Of a stretch of 47,929 bases of DNA, positions 25,098 through 33,754 are shown one piece after another. Each line of letters starts with the position of its first letter. The stretch's first letter is position 1. The notes under the pieces were generated by a model. That model was given only the letters and a program-made list of their open reading frames with translations. It was not told where the DNA came from and ran no database searches. The position numbers were made by a program, and so were the translations under genes. The stretch comes from an uncultured Oscillospiraceae bacterium (GTDB lineage: Bacteria > Bacillota > Clostridia > Oscillospirales > Oscillospiraceae). Location: positions 1 through 47,929 of the forward strand of contig CANQQO010000006.1 in NCBI GenBank assembly GCA_947625965.1, read 5' to 3'.

Positions 25098-25399
25098 GAC
25101 CGGTTCCTAACAAGATCGCACACCCACATTTGAGCCAGCCGAACACCCGGTTTGCGGGCAGCCAGCTCAGGAACGGTGACCCCACGGCACACGAGATGAT
25201 CCGCTTAATGCTGCTTGGTTCCCCACCTGACATGGTTCACGGGATCTCGTTGCGCGGGACCGGTCCATCAACGCCGCTTACCCGCGCCTGACGGCACTCG
25301 GACAAGCCCTGGTGTGGGGATTCATCCCTGCTAGAGCGGATTGCAGGCGACAGGGCACCGCTATCTCCCCGACTAGTGCGACCTTGCTACGAACCGGTC
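25098..25399 (-). ncRNA. ffs: Large (Firmicutes-type) signal recognition particle RNA
   Basis: Minus strand, about 302 nt. The conserved apical domain is clear: GTGAACCATGTCAGGT, then GGGGAACCAAGCAGCA. The two ends pair: GACCGGTTCGTAGCAAGGT at the 5' end against a near-perfect complement at the 3' end, closing the long rod as in Bacillus scRNA with an Alu domain. It lies 23 nt upstream of dnaX (compare scr-dnaX in Bacillus) and 25 nt after acpP, so it may be processed from a longer transcript; no terminator is evident. Ends are estimated from the pairing. Confidence 0.92.
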
Positions 25400-25423
25400 C
25401 TTCGCGCAAGGAAATATGAAAAT

Positions 25424-25645
25424 TCAGCCCAGCTTGGACTCAATAAAGTCCGCCAGCTCCTGGAAGGTAGTGATCTTCTGATCCTCCATATCCAGTTCCA
25501 CGCCCAGCTCGCTCTCCAGGTCCATGATCATTTCCACCACGTCCAGGGAATCAATGCCAAGGCTTTCAAAGGTGCTGTCCGGCTGGATCTGTTCGGGCTC
25601 CAGCTCCAACTGCCGCGAGGCATAGTCAACTAGCTTTTCATACAT
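25424..25645 (-). CDS. acpP: Acyl carrier protein
   Basis: A 73-aa carrier for fatty acid synthesis. The phosphopantetheine Ser33 lies in LGIDSLDVVEM. It is acidic and four-helical, and AGGAGG precedes the ATG. It stands alone rather than in a fab cluster, with its own strong promoter, and lies just upstream of the SRP RNA. Confidence 0.95.
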   Translation of the reverse strand: MYEKLVDYASRQLELEPEQIQPDSTFESLGIDSLDVVEMIMDLESELGVELDMEDQKITTFQELADFIESKLG

Positions 25646-25679
25646 AGCGCGTTCCTCCTAGTTCAAATACCTGGAACGT

Positions 25680-25708
25680 ATTTTAATACAAATCCTGGCG
25701 TTTGTCAA
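25680..25708 (-). promoter_or_regulatory. Strong sigma-A promoter for acpP (and possibly SRP RNA)
   Basis: Minus strand TTGACA, 17 nt, TAAAAT. The -35 lies inside the 3' end of the preceding flavoprotein gene. No comparable promoter is seen between acpP and the SRP RNA. Confidence 0.75.
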
Positions 25709-26954
25709 TCTCTGTTTTTTCGCCTGCGGCACGACCGGCGGCAAAGCCCGTGGCCCAGGCGATCTGAAGGTTAAAACCGCCGGTGTAGGCGTCGCAATCG
25801 ATGATCTCTCCGGCAAAATAAAGGCCGGGGACCTTTTTGGAGGCCATGGTCCTGGGGTCGATCTCCGAAACGGCCACACCGCCGGAGGTGACGATGGCCT
25901 CGGCCACGGGCCGCCTGCCTGTGATGACCACCGGGAAGGCTTTCAGAAGGGCGCAGAGGGCCTGGCGGTCCCGCCGGGTCAGGGCGTTGGCGCTGAGCTC
26001 CCCGTCCAGGCTCAGACGGCGGAGAAACACGGGGATCATGGACCGGGGCAACAGGGCGGACAATATGTGGGCCAGGCTCCGGTTGGGGAATGCGCCCAGC
26101 TCCCGCAGGAGGCGGGCGTCCAGCTTTTCCGGGGTCAGGGCTGGCTTCAAATCAATGAAAAGGGTGCATTTCCCCGTCAAATGGGCGCTGGCGCTGAGGA
26201 CCGTGGGCCCCGAAACGCCGAAATGGGTAAACAGAAGTTCCCCGAAGTCCTCATAGAGGACCTTCCCCCGGCTGTCCTTCAGCTTGACGGCCACGTTTTT
26301 CAAGGAAAGTCCCTGCATTTCCGGGCAGTCCGGGCCCTCGGTCTCCAGGGGGACCAGACTCCCCTGCCCCGGGACCACGGTATGCCCCAGGGCGGCGGCA
26401 AGGGCGTAGCCGTCGCCGGTGGAGCCGGTGGCGGGATAGGAGAGGCCGCCGGTGGCCAGGATCACCCAGCCGGCGGAATAGACTTCCCGCTCCGTTCGAA
26501 CGCCGCAGACGGCGCCGTTTCCGGTGAGGATCTCCTCCACCCTGCCCTGCTCCACGCGGACGCCCCCACGTCTCAGCGCGGTTTCCAGGGCGGCGAGGAC
26601 GCTGGCGGAACGGTCGGAGACGGGAAAGACCCGGCCTCCCCGCTCGGTCTTCACCGGACAGCCGTTGGCCTCGAAAAAGGCCATCACCCGCTCCGGCGGG
26701 CAGGCAGCCAGGGCGCTGTGGAGAAAGCGGGGGTTCCGGGGGACGTTTTCCAGCACCTCCCGGGCAGAGCAGTTGTTGGTCAGATTGCACCGGCCCTTGC
26801 CGGTGATCAGCAGCTTCCGGCCCAGGCGGCCGTTCCGTTCCAGGAGAAGGACCCGCTGGCCCCGTTCCCCAGCGGCGATGGCGGCGAACATCCCCGCCGG
26901 GCCGCCGCCCACCACGATCCCGTCAAACGCCGTCGGGACGCTTTTCGTAGACAT
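25683..26954 (-). CDS. HI0933-family NAD(P)/FAD-dependent oxidoreductase
   Basis: A 423-aa flavoprotein of the HI0933/YhiN family. Dinucleotide-binding GIVVGGGPAGMFAAIAAGERG at the N-terminus, the family hallmark GRKLLITGKGRCNLTNNC, and a C-terminal FAD-contacting GGFNLQIAWATG. The reaction is unknown; homologues occur across bacteria as putative flavoprotein oxidoreductases. GGGAGGAG precedes the ATG. The start overlaps the RpiR gene by 32 nt. Confidence 0.9.
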   Translation of the reverse strand: MSTKSVPTAFDGIVVGGGPAGMFAAIAAGERGQRVLLLERNGRLGRKLLITGKGRCNLTNNCSAREVLENVPRNPRFLHSALAACPPERVMAFFEANGCPVKTERGGRVFPVSDRSASVLAALETALRRGGVRVEQGRVEEILTGNGAVCGVRTEREVYSAGWVILATGGLSYPATGSTGDGYALAAALGHTVVPGQGSLVPLETEGPDCPEMQGLSLKNVAVKLKDSRGKVLYEDFGELLFTHFGVSGPTVLSASAHLTGKCTLFIDLKPALTPEKLDARLLRELGAFPNRSLAHILSALLPRSMIPVFLRRLSLDGELSANALTRRDRQALCALLKAFPVVITGRRPVAEAIVTSGGVAVSEIDPRTMASKKVPGLYFAGEIIDCDAYTGGFNLQIAWATGFAAGRAAGEKTEIDKRQDLY

Positions 26955-27783
26955 GGTACTCCTCCCAAATGTGCTCCAGCCGGTCGAAGGTCTTGGCGAG
27001 CTCCCCCTCCCGCTTGGCGGCCAGGGCCACGATCAGGGCGTTGATCACGCTCAGAGGGGCCACCAGGGTATCCACCAGGGAGAGCATATCGCTCTTTGCA
27101 AGAAGCACATAGTCACAGTTTTGGCCCAGGGGGGACAGGCTGCTGTCCGTCAGGCCGATGACCGTGGCGCCGGTGGAGCGGCAGTAAGCGGCGCCCTTGG
27201 CGGTGGAGGAGGAGTAACGGGGAAAGCTCAGGGCGATGACCGCGTCCTGATCCGTCACGCCGGCGATCCGCTCGAACATCTCGCTGGAGCCGGTGGTGAT
27301 GATGTGGACGTTTTGGAACATATAATTGAGGTAGTAGCCCAAGAAATTGGCCAGGGCCCCGGCGGAGCGGACCCCCAGGATGTAAATGCGCTTGGCCTTC
27401 AAAATGGCTTCCACCGCCGCGCCGAAATCCCGCCGGGACAGGGTCTCCTCGGTCTGGCGGAGCTTGTCCATGTCCGACTGAAGGACCAGGGACACCACGT
27501 CCTGGGTACCGATGCGGTGGCTGGCCACTTCCAGGCGCTGCACCGAGGTCAGCCGGTTCAGAACCATCTCCTGCATAGCCTTCTGCATGGTGGGATAGCC
27601 GTCGTAGCCCAGCTCTACGGCGAAGCGGACCACCGTGGACTCCGAGACCCCCACGGTCTTGCCCAGGCGGCTGGCGGTCATGAAGGCGGCCTTGTCATAG
27701 GACTCCGTGATAAATTTGGCAATGGCCCGCTGGCCTTTGGAAAACCCCGGCGACCTGGTCTCCAGGGCGGTGAGTATGTCCAT
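26923..27783 (-). CDS. MurR/RpiR family transcriptional regulator
   Basis: A 286-aa regulator: N-terminal HTH_6 (about 1-75, SRLGKTVGVSESTVVRFAVELGYDGY) and a C-terminal SIS domain binding phosphosugars (about 125-260, KRIYILGVRSAGALANFLG). The effector is unknown and no sugar catabolic gene is adjacent. GGAGG precedes the ATG. It overlaps the flavoprotein gene and follows rluB by 19 nt. Confidence 0.9.
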   Translation of the reverse strand: MDILTALETRSPGFSKGQRAIAKFITESYDKAAFMTASRLGKTVGVSESTVVRFAVELGYDGYPTMQKAMQEMVLNRLTSVQRLEVASHRIGTQDVVSLVLQSDMDKLRQTEETLSRRDFGAAVEAILKAKRIYILGVRSAGALANFLGYYLNYMFQNVHIITTGSSEMFERIAGVTDQDAVIALSFPRYSSSTAKGAAYCRSTGATVIGLTDSSLSPLGQNCDYVLLAKSDMLSLVDTLVAPLSVINALIVALAAKREGELAKTFDRLEHIWEEYHVYEKRPDGV

Positions 27784-27802
27784 TCCGGAAGCACCTCCGT
27801 TT

Positions 27803-28513
27803 TCATTCTTCTTGGAGAAGACGCCCGACTTCCTCCTCCGTCAGGTAGCGCCACTGTCCCGGGGGCAGGTCCCCCAGCGGGAGGCTCCCCTCCCGCTCCC
27901 GACGGAGGCGGGTCACCGTAAGCCCCGCCAGGCCGCACATCCGGCGGACCTGACGGTTCCGGCCCTCGCCGATGGTCACCAGCAGCTCCGCCCGGTCCTG
28001 GCGGGCGGAGACAAGCCGGACCTTGGGCGGACGGATCGCATAGCCGTCCAGGACCACGCTTTGGGACAGTGGGAGCAGCTTTTCCGGGGAGTATCCCCGG
28101 ACCCAGACCCGGTATTCCTTCTCCACCCCGTTGCGGGGATGGGCAAGGGCCTGGGCAAAGGCGCCGTCGTTGGTAAACAGAAGGAGCCCCTCCGAATCCA
28201 TGTCCAAGCGGCCCACGGGATAGACCCGAACGCCGCAGCCGGACACCAGCGAGGCCGCGTTTCTGCGGCCCAGCTCGTCGGAGAGGGTAGTGACATAGCC
28301 TCTTGGCTTATGAAGCAGGATGTACACCCGCCGCCCCAGGGGCGGCAGGGATCTGCCGTCGATCTCGATCCGATCCGTCTCGGGGTCGGCCCTGTCCCCC
28401 AGGGACGCGGGCCGGCCGTTGACCGTCACCTTCCCGGCGGCGATCAGGGACTCCGCCTCCCGGCGGGAGGCCACCCCCCGCTGGGACAGGAGCTTTTGCA
28501 GCCGCTCAGTCAT
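27803..28513 (-). CDS. Pseudouridine synthase RluB/RsuA family
   Basis: A 236-aa rRNA pseudouridine synthase. N-terminal S4 domain (MTERLQKLLSQRGVASRREA) and catalytic domain with the active-site Asp in GRLDMDSEGLLLFTNDG. The start at 28513 has GGAGG 8 nt upstream; the ORF track is 25 codons long. It overlaps the dacF stop by 8 nt. Synteny with scpAB favours RluB (23S U2605) over RsuA. Confidence 0.88.
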   Translation of the reverse strand: MTERLQKLLSQRGVASRREAESLIAAGKVTVNGRPASLGDRADPETDRIEIDGRSLPPLGRRVYILLHKPRGYVTTLSDELGRRNAASLVSGCGVRVYPVGRLDMDSEGLLLFTNDGAFAQALAHPRNGVEKEYRVWVRGYSPEKLLPLSQSVVLDGYAIRPPKVRLVSARQDRAELLVTIGEGRNRQVRRMCGLAGLTVTRLRREREGSLPLGDLPPGQWRYLTEEEVGRLLQEE

Positions 28514-29609
28514 GGGCAGCGCCTCCAAACCATTGTTTCCAGAAGGGGACCTTTTGCTCCGGCTCGGCCAGCCGTTCCACAGTCTCACCGCAGAGCAGCG
28601 GCACCTGGCCGATCTCCGTGTCCCCCAGCATCAGATGGGCGACGCCCGCCGCCTGGCCCTCCGCCACCGGGGCATAGAGGAACCCGGGGCCGGGCAGAAC
28701 CACCCGCACCTGTTCCTCCGGGGCCAGGGCATAGGAAAAGCCGGTCTGGGCCAGCAGACGCACCTGGCTCGTCTCCCCGCCGGCCACCTCGGCCACCCCC
28801 AGGCATTCCCCCGGGGACACCAGGGTCTGGACCGCGTAGCGGGTAAAGCACTCCTCCAGAAGGGCCTTGTGGTCGGCCCAGTCGTTGGGATCGTTCATGG
28901 TGACTGCGATGAGCCGCCGCCCCTGCCGGGTAGCGCTGGACACCAGGATCCGGCCCGCCGCCTTGGTGTAGCCGGTCTTGACCCCCTCGGCGCCCTCCAA
29001 CTGCCAGAGCAGCTTGTTGTGGTTCCGCAGGCTCCGGTTCCCGACGGTGACGGTCTTGGTGGACACCGTCTGTCGGAAAATGGGATTCTCCATGGCATAG
29101 GCCGCCAGCACCGCCATATCCCGCGCGGTGGAATAGTGGCCGGGAGCGTCCAGCCCGTTGGGATTTACAAAGTGGGAGCCGGTCATCCCCAGTTGACGGG
29201 CCTTGTCGTTCATCAGACCGGCAAAGCCCTCCACGGTGCCGCCGCAGTAGATGGCCAGGGCCACCGCCGCGTCGTTACCGCTTTGGAGCATCAGGCCGTA
29301 GAGCAGGTCCTGGAGGGTCAGGACCTCCCCCTCCTTCAAATACATGGAGGAGCCCTCGATGCCCACCGCCTCCTTGGGGATCCGCATCCGGTCCAGGACG
29401 TTGCACTGTTCGCAGACGATGAGGGCCGTCATGATCTTGGTGGTGCTGGCAATGAGGCTCCGGTCGAAGCCGTTCTTTTCATACAAGAGTCTGCCGGTCT
29501 GGGCGTCCAGCACCACGGCGCTGTGGGCGGAGACCGCCGAGACCCGGGCAGGCGTCAGCATGGCGGCGGCCAGAAAGGCCGCGGCCAAACAGGAAATCCA
29601 TCGTTTCAT
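28506..29609 (-). CDS. D-alanyl-D-alanine carboxypeptidase (DacF/DacB type)
   Basis: Peptidoglycan carboxypeptidase of 367 aa, exported (signal peptide through about residue 25, AAAMLTPARVSA). All three penicillin-binding motifs are visible: STTK (about 55), SGN (about 110) and KTG (about 215). The neighbourhood with gerW, DUF2953 and scpAB suggests a sporulation-linked DacF role. The C-terminal beta domain is complete; the usual membrane amphipathic helix is only weakly suggested (PFWKQWFGG). Confidence 0.92.
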   Translation of the reverse strand: MKRWISCLAAAFLAAAMLTPARVSAVSAHSAVVLDAQTGRLLYEKNGFDRSLIASTTKIMTALIVCEQCNVLDRMRIPKEAVGIEGSSMYLKEGEVLTLQDLLYGLMLQSGNDAAVALAIYCGGTVEGFAGLMNDKARQLGMTGSHFVNPNGLDAPGHYSTARDMAVLAAYAMENPIFRQTVSTKTVTVGNRSLRNHNKLLWQLEGAEGVKTGYTKAAGRILVSSATRQGRRLIAVTMNDPNDWADHKALLEECFTRYAVQTLVSPGECLGVAEVAGGETSQVRLLAQTGFSYALAPEEQVRVVLPGPGFLYAPVAEGQAAGVAHLMLGDTEIGQVPLLCGETVERLAEPEQKVPFWKQWFGGAAHD

Positions 29610-29650
29610 TATTTCTCACCCCGGCCTAGGTTTTGCCAGGGCGGGAAAAA

Positions 29651-30040
29651 TTATTCGGCGGGTTTCTCCGTCCGGGAGTCCAGGAAGGCGGCCACCTTGT
29701 CCAGCACGTCGGGGACCATCTCCACCACCCGGTCGGCGGTGGTATTGGCGGGCGCGGCCACGGGCAGCATCCGCACGGAGCCGTCCTTCACCACCAGAAA
29801 GGCGATGGGCGTCACCTTCACCCCGCCGCCGGCGCCGCCGCCGAAGGGGTTTTCCTGCTTGTTCGCGTTCTTGGACACAAAGTCGGACCCGCCTCCGGCG
29901 AAGCCCACGCTGACCTTGGAGATGGGGATGATGGTCACGTCCCCTGTTGTGATGGGCTGCCCCACCACGGAGTTGACGTCGATCATTTCGCGAATTTTCG
30001 CGATGGTGTTTTCCAGCATATTGGGAAGAGTTTGGCTCAT
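29651..30040 (-). CDS. gerW: GerW/YtfJ family spore protein
   Basis: A 129-aa member of the GerW family needed for L-alanine-dependent spore germination in Bacillus. Diagnostic: GQPITTGDVTIIPISKVSVGFAGGG (in parts), a Gly-rich GGGAGGGVKVTPIAFLVV, and a C-terminal helix. The ATG overlaps the DUF2953 stop by 4 nt. Confidence 0.9.
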   Translation of the reverse strand: MSQTLPNMLENTIAKIREMIDVNSVVGQPITTGDVTIIPISKVSVGFAGGGSDFVSKNANKQENPFGGGAGGGVKVTPIAFLVVKDGSVRMLPVAAPANTTADRVVEMVPDVLDKVAAFLDSRTEKPAE

Positions 30041-30675
30041 GTTGTCGCACCGCCTTTTCTTTGATTCATAATTTTAATCAGTCGCGCCGCCGCCCGCAGG
30101 CCGTGCCACCCGGTGACACGGAGCAGACGGCCCACGGTGATGGTGATTTGGGCCCGGAGGAACAGGGTCGTCTCCTCCGCCGTGAAGTCGCACTGGACGT
30201 CGATATTTCGCTTCTTAATGACGAAGTACCGCTCCAGTCTGGGCCAGAGATTGCCGATGGCGGCCCAGGCCCGGCCATAGTTTTCCGCCAAGTCCGCCGG
30301 GTCCTCGCCCGCCAGCATGACCCTGCACTCCACGATATCCAGCCGGAGATTTTTCCGGTAGCCGTTCAGCAGGTCCAGAAGGATCCGCACCAGGGGCAGA
30401 AAATCCGTGACGCTGCCGCCGGAGGGCTGAGATTTCTGAGCGGAGCTCTTTTCCGGCGCTTTTTTCCCCTGCTTGTCCTCCTTGGGAGGCTCTTTTTTCG
30501 GCTTTTTCTCCTCCTCGCCGGGAAGGGGCTTCTTCTTTTTCCCGGGGAATACCCGGACCTTGACCGGTCCCGCCACCAGACTGATCCGGGGGCCGCCGCT
30601 GTCATAGACCACGCGGATGCCCAAGGGGAGAATGGCGATGAGGACCAGGATGGCGAGGGCGATCCACCAACCCAT
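30037..30675 (-). CDS. DUF2953 domain protein
   Basis: A 212-aa protein with one N-terminal membrane helix (WIALAILVLIAILPLGIRVVY), a Lys/Glu-rich linker (about 50-80) and a C-terminal DUF2953 domain. Found only in spore formers near gerW; the function is unproven. Its ATG overlaps the scpB stop by 1 nt. Confidence 0.85.
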   Translation of the reverse strand: MGWWIALAILVLIAILPLGIRVVYDSGGPRISLVAGPVKVRVFPGKKKKPLPGEEEKKPKKEPPKEDKQGKKAPEKSSAQKSQPSGGSVTDFLPLVRILLDLLNGYRKNLRLDIVECRVMLAGEDPADLAENYGRAWAAIGNLWPRLERYFVIKKRNIDVQCDFTAEETTLFLRAQITITVGRLLRVTGWHGLRAAARLIKIMNQRKGGATT

Positions 30676-31226
30676 TATTCCCCCTCCTCCCCGGCAAATT
30701 CCACCTTTTCAATGGAGGGCAGTTCCTCCAGAGAGGACAGGCCAAAGGTTCGGAGGAAATCCGGCGTGGTCCGGTACTGGATGGGCCGGCCCGGCACCGC
30801 CAGGCGGCCCGCCTCCTCGATGAGTTTCTTATTTAGCAGGGAGGCGATGGTATACCCGCTGTCCACTCCCCGGAGCTGCTCCACCATGGCCCGGGTGGCA
30901 GGCTGGTAGTAGGCGATGACCGTCAGGGCCTCTAACTGGGCCGCGGAGAGCTTAGGCGGCTTCCGGGTCTCCAGCGCCCTGGCGACCAGGTCCCCCATCT
31001 CCCCGGAGGACACCATTTGATAGCCGTCCTCCAGCTTGAGGACCCGGATGCCCCGCCGGTCAAAGGCCAGTTGATCCGCCAGAGTGTCGGCGGCGAGGGC
31101 CACGTCCTTTTTGTCCGCGCCCAGGGCGGCGGCCAGGCGGTTCAGCTCTACCCGTTCCCCGGCGGCGAAGAGGATGGCCTCGATGCCCCGCTGAAGCTCC
31201 ATCTGGCTCAGCTCCAATTGTTCCAT
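30675..31226 (-). CDS. scpB: Segregation and condensation protein B
   Basis: Winged-helix subunit of the SMC-ScpAB condensin. It has 183 aa from MEQLELSQME; the longer ORF-track start lies in scpA. GYQMVSSGEM and QLEALTVIAYYQPATRAMVEQLRGVDS are family features. Start and scpA stop share one base (TGATG), so translation is coupled. Confidence 0.94.
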   Translation of the reverse strand: MEQLELSQMELQRGIEAILFAAGERVELNRLAAALGADKKDVALAADTLADQLAFDRRGIRVLKLEDGYQMVSSGEMGDLVARALETRKPPKLSAAQLEALTVIAYYQPATRAMVEQLRGVDSGYTIASLLNKKLIEEAGRLAVPGRPIQYRTTPDFLRTFGLSSLEELPSIEKVEFAGEEGE

Positions 31227-32008
31227 CAGACCGTTTCCTCCTTCCCTTCGGGATTCAGCCGGACCTGGGGCTCCTCTGCCCCGTCCTCCAGGATCACCTT
31301 CCGCTGGCGGCAAAGCTCCAAAATGGCCAGGAACGTGGCCACGATCTCCGACCGGCTCCGGCTGCCCCGGAACAGATTTTTCAGCTTCTCCATCCCCCGC
31401 AGCACCAGCCGGCGCAGGACCTCCCCGGCCTTCCGAGTGACGGGATAGGGCTCCTTGCCCACGATGCCCCGGAAATTGCCCCTAGGAGGGGGCAGACTCC
31501 GCTGGATCCGCTCGGACATGGCAGCCAAGGCGGCGCTCAGATCGGACAGGGGATGGCGGTATTGGTAGGTCCCATCCCGCTTAAGGGGCTCCGGGCCCTT
31601 GATGAACTGACTGCGGCCGATCTCGTTCCTGGGCTCCAAGACCGTCACGGCCATACGGATCTGCTCCATGGCCTCCCGGCGCTGACGCTGGGCAAGGCCC
31701 TGGCGAAGCACATCCAGCTCGCTCTCCGCCTCCTCCCGCTCCGCCTGGGAGAGGAGCATTTTCGTTTTAATGAGCATCAGGTGGGAGGCCATGGCGATAA
31801 ATTCGCTGGCAATATCCATATCCAGCCGCTTCCGCTCCTCCAGGTAGGCAAGATACTGCTCCAAGATCGCGGAAATGGACACGTCCTGGATCTCGATCTT
31901 GTTCTTGCTCAAAAGCAAGAAGATCACGTCCAGGGGACCTTCAAAATCCTCCCGCAAGTCGTTTTTCGTGTGAACGATGCCCTCCAGATGGTACTGCGGT
32001 TCTGCCAT
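31226..32008 (-). CDS. scpA: Segregation and condensation protein A
   Basis: Kleisin subunit bridging SMC heads. It has 260 aa; DFEGPLDVIFLLLSKNKIEIQDVSI is the conserved N-terminal SMC-neck-binding region and the basic C-terminal winged helix is present. Its promoter (32046-32074) begins only 27 nt from the left att site of the mobile element, so integration left this transcript intact. Confidence 0.95.
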   Translation of the reverse strand: MAEPQYHLEGIVHTKNDLREDFEGPLDVIFLLLSKNKIEIQDVSISAILEQYLAYLEERKRLDMDIASEFIAMASHLMLIKTKMLLSQAEREEAESELDVLRQGLAQRQRREAMEQIRMAVTVLEPRNEIGRSQFIKGPEPLKRDGTYQYRHPLSDLSAALAAMSERIQRSLPPPRGNFRGIVGKEPYPVTRKAGEVLRRLVLRGMEKLKNLFRGSRSRSEIVATFLAILELCRQRKVILEDGAEEPQVRLNPEGKEETV

Positions 32009-32045
32009 AGCGGAATTCTACCCTCTTGACTGTATATTCGTGCCT

Positions 32046-32074
32046 ATTATAGCATTAAATTTCCACTTACGCAA
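32046..32074 (-). promoter_or_regulatory. Sigma-A promoter of the scpA operon
   Basis: Minus strand TTGCGT, 17 nt, TATAAT. It drives scpA-scpB-DUF2953-gerW-dacF and probably rluB. Confidence 0.8.
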
Positions 32075-32100
32075 GTATTTGAAAGAATCTTTCAAAATTA

Positions 32101-32120
32101 TTGCATTTTGGAAAAAAATG
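32101..32120. repeat. attL core (20-bp direct repeat)
   Basis: TTGCATTTTGGAAAAAAATG, identical to 39340-39359. Sequence on either side differs between the copies, as expected for an att core. Confidence 0.8.
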
Positions 32121-32885
32121 CAACTAAATAAGCTCCCTCATTTTCATGCCACAATATATTGTGTCCATTGTTCCTAATTCCTGATTTTTTCCACAATATG
32201 TAGAACCATCAAATTCCCATGTCATTGACTCACGAAGGATTTACTAAAAATTTACTAAAAATCATGAAGACCAGTACAAGTATGAGGGAGGGCTGCAAAA
32301 CGCGGCCCTCCCATTTTGCAAAAAGGGAGGGGCCCATAAGAGCCCCTCTAGATAAGGTACAATAAGTTACGCAAATTGCATATTGCAAAGAAGTAGACAC
32401 GGCTTGCGGTCTTTGGTACAATAAAGTTGCTACACAAACATAGGACATTACGGATGCACTATGAGGCAACAAAAAGTACATGAGCACGAAGCACTTGGAG
32501 ACCATGGAATCTCTGATGATGTGCTGGTAAGTTAGCAGACAGCCAAAGCGGTTTCACCGACTAAGGTAACGGATTTCTACCAGACTTATAACAGGCTTAT
32601 AAAATTTGTGCATAACTCTTGACAGTACCCGGATGTCCCGATTCAATCTCTATTACTGCATTTTTCTCTGCACGGCGACAGCATTTATTTTTTTCTTGCG
32701 CCAGAACCGGACAGACTATCCCTTAACGAGGGGCTTTCTATGTCAAATTCGGTTACTTTTTATTTACTCAAACGAGTAGCTTGCATAAAGATTCGTAAAA
32801 TCTGCGCGATTATGGATGAATAAAAGTAAATGCTTTTGCCGTGTTTTTCTCTACCCCAACTATTGACATAGAACCTAAATTCATG
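32121..32885. other. Non-coding left end of the element
   Basis: About 765 bases without a supportable gene. It contains a palindrome ACAATATATTGT (32151-32162), two tandem TTACTAAAAAT arm-like repeats (32241-32262), two hairpins (GGGAGGGC/GCCCTCCC at 32286-32312 and GAGGGGC/GCCCCTC at 32327-32348), a repeated GGTACAATAA (32356 and 32415), and a TTGACA at 32863 pointing into the cargo gene on the opposite strand. Confidence 0.6.
32241..32262. repeat. Left arm-type direct repeats
   Basis: Two head-to-tail copies of TTACTAAAAAT. The core TACTAAAAAT/TACTAAAATT also appears twice in tandem at the right end, a symmetry expected of integrase arm-binding sites. Confidence 0.55.
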
Positions 32886-33557
32886 TTAGTATAAATCTTG
32901 AGCAAGAAGCATTTCCACATGCTCATCTGTAAGATAATTGGAGTGCGTAGGTTTTATCTCAGGATGCTTAAGAAAATACTTCAGCCTGGAGCGTTCCTCG
33001 ATCCCATTAAGAATATGCGCAAATGAAAGCAAGTTATAAGCGCCATCCTGCCTGATCTGATATAACTCACGCTCCCAATCGTCACGCTCTTTAGCTGTAA
33101 TTGGAACACCGGATGCAAATATATCTCTGTCTTCTTCGCAAACATCTTCAAAAATAGCTCGAGATACAGGCTTTCCGCAGAATGCGTAATCCACTCTTGC
33201 ATAAATAAAGGTGCAAAGAAGAGAAAGAGCTACAGTGATTGCTAGGTGTTCATTAAATGGCCACGTGAGCAAGTGACCATTTTCGTCCGGTTTATAATAT
33301 ATTGGATCAATTTTCTTTATTGGCTTCACTTTTAAAATGGCAATCATCATCGCAGAAGCCACTTTATGCCGATTTAAGACACCATTTTCATCCATCATAT
33401 AATGCTCTTTTGCGTATGCAATAATTTCATTATAGTTTTTTCTTATTTCTTCTGCTGTGCAGTCAGGGAGACATAACTTGCCATGGGTAGTTAATAAACT
33501 ATCATATGTAGGCAAAATAACTTTGTCCCATATTTTATAAAATGTAGATTCTTTCAT
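32886..33557 (-). CDS. Cargo protein of unknown function (223 aa)
   Basis: Not recognised. Soluble, mostly helical, AT-rich in codon use unlike the host. Conspicuous segments: LNRHKVASAMMIAILKVKPI (about 82-101), WPFNEHLAITVALSLLCTFI (about 120-139) and a C-terminal HSNYLTDEHVEMLL. The centre is hydrophobic enough to be buried helix rather than a clear membrane span. Third gene of a unit with the 157-aa and 59-aa membrane proteins, 17 nt after the latter; AGGA precedes the ATG. As element cargo it may be a defence or host-interaction gene, but nothing in the sequence proves this. Confidence 0.7.
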   Translation of the reverse strand: MKESTFYKIWDKVILPTYDSLLTTHGKLCLPDCTAEEIRKNYNEIIAYAKEHYMMDENGVLNRHKVASAMMIAILKVKPIKKIDPIYYKPDENGHLLTWPFNEHLAITVALSLLCTFIYARVDYAFCGKPVSRAIFEDVCEEDRDIFASGVPITAKERDDWERELYQIRQDGAYNLLSFAHILNGIEERSRLKYFLKHPEIKPTHSNYLTDEHVEMLLAQDLY

Positions 33558-33574
33558 TTCCTGAAGTCCTTCAA

Positions 33575-33754
33575 TTAGTTGATATTAGTCAAACGTAAAT
33601 ACTTTTCACAAATATCATCCAAATAAACATCTCCATTTTGTTCTCGCTCTTGTGCGCATATTGTTTTGTTATGTATAACGACTCTATATGCAGCGTAAAA
33701 GGAAAGAGAAGCTATAACACATATTGCAATAATAATTATTATAACGTCAGTCAT
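33575..33754 (-). CDS. 59-aa single-pass membrane protein (cargo)
   Basis: Absent from the ORF track because it is short. The minus-strand ATG at 33754 gives MTDVIIIIIAICVIASLSF, one membrane helix, then a polar tail with Glu/Asp and two Cys ending LRLTNIN. It overlaps the stop of the 157-aa gene by 4 nt (ATGA) and precedes the 223-aa gene by 17 nt, so it is very likely translated. The overlap and the steady AT-rich coding bias support a real gene. Function unknown. Confidence 0.65.
   Translation of the reverse strand: MTDVIIIIIAICVIASLSFYAAYRVVIHNKTICAQEREQNGDVYLDDICEKYLRLTNIN

Noticed and set aside
32230-32505. 91-aa minus-strand ORF at the left end of the element
   Set aside because: It spans the arm repeats and two hairpins, has no ribosome binding site and no coding texture.
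32740-32823. 27-codon plus-strand frame with GAGGGG upstream
   Set aside because: Too short and without recognisable features; cannot be supported.
32863-32896. TTGACA facing into the 223-aa cargo gene as an antisense promoter
   Set aside because: The spacing to the only AT-rich -10 (TATAAA) is 21 nt, too long; the 17-nt position reads TTAGTA, a poor match.
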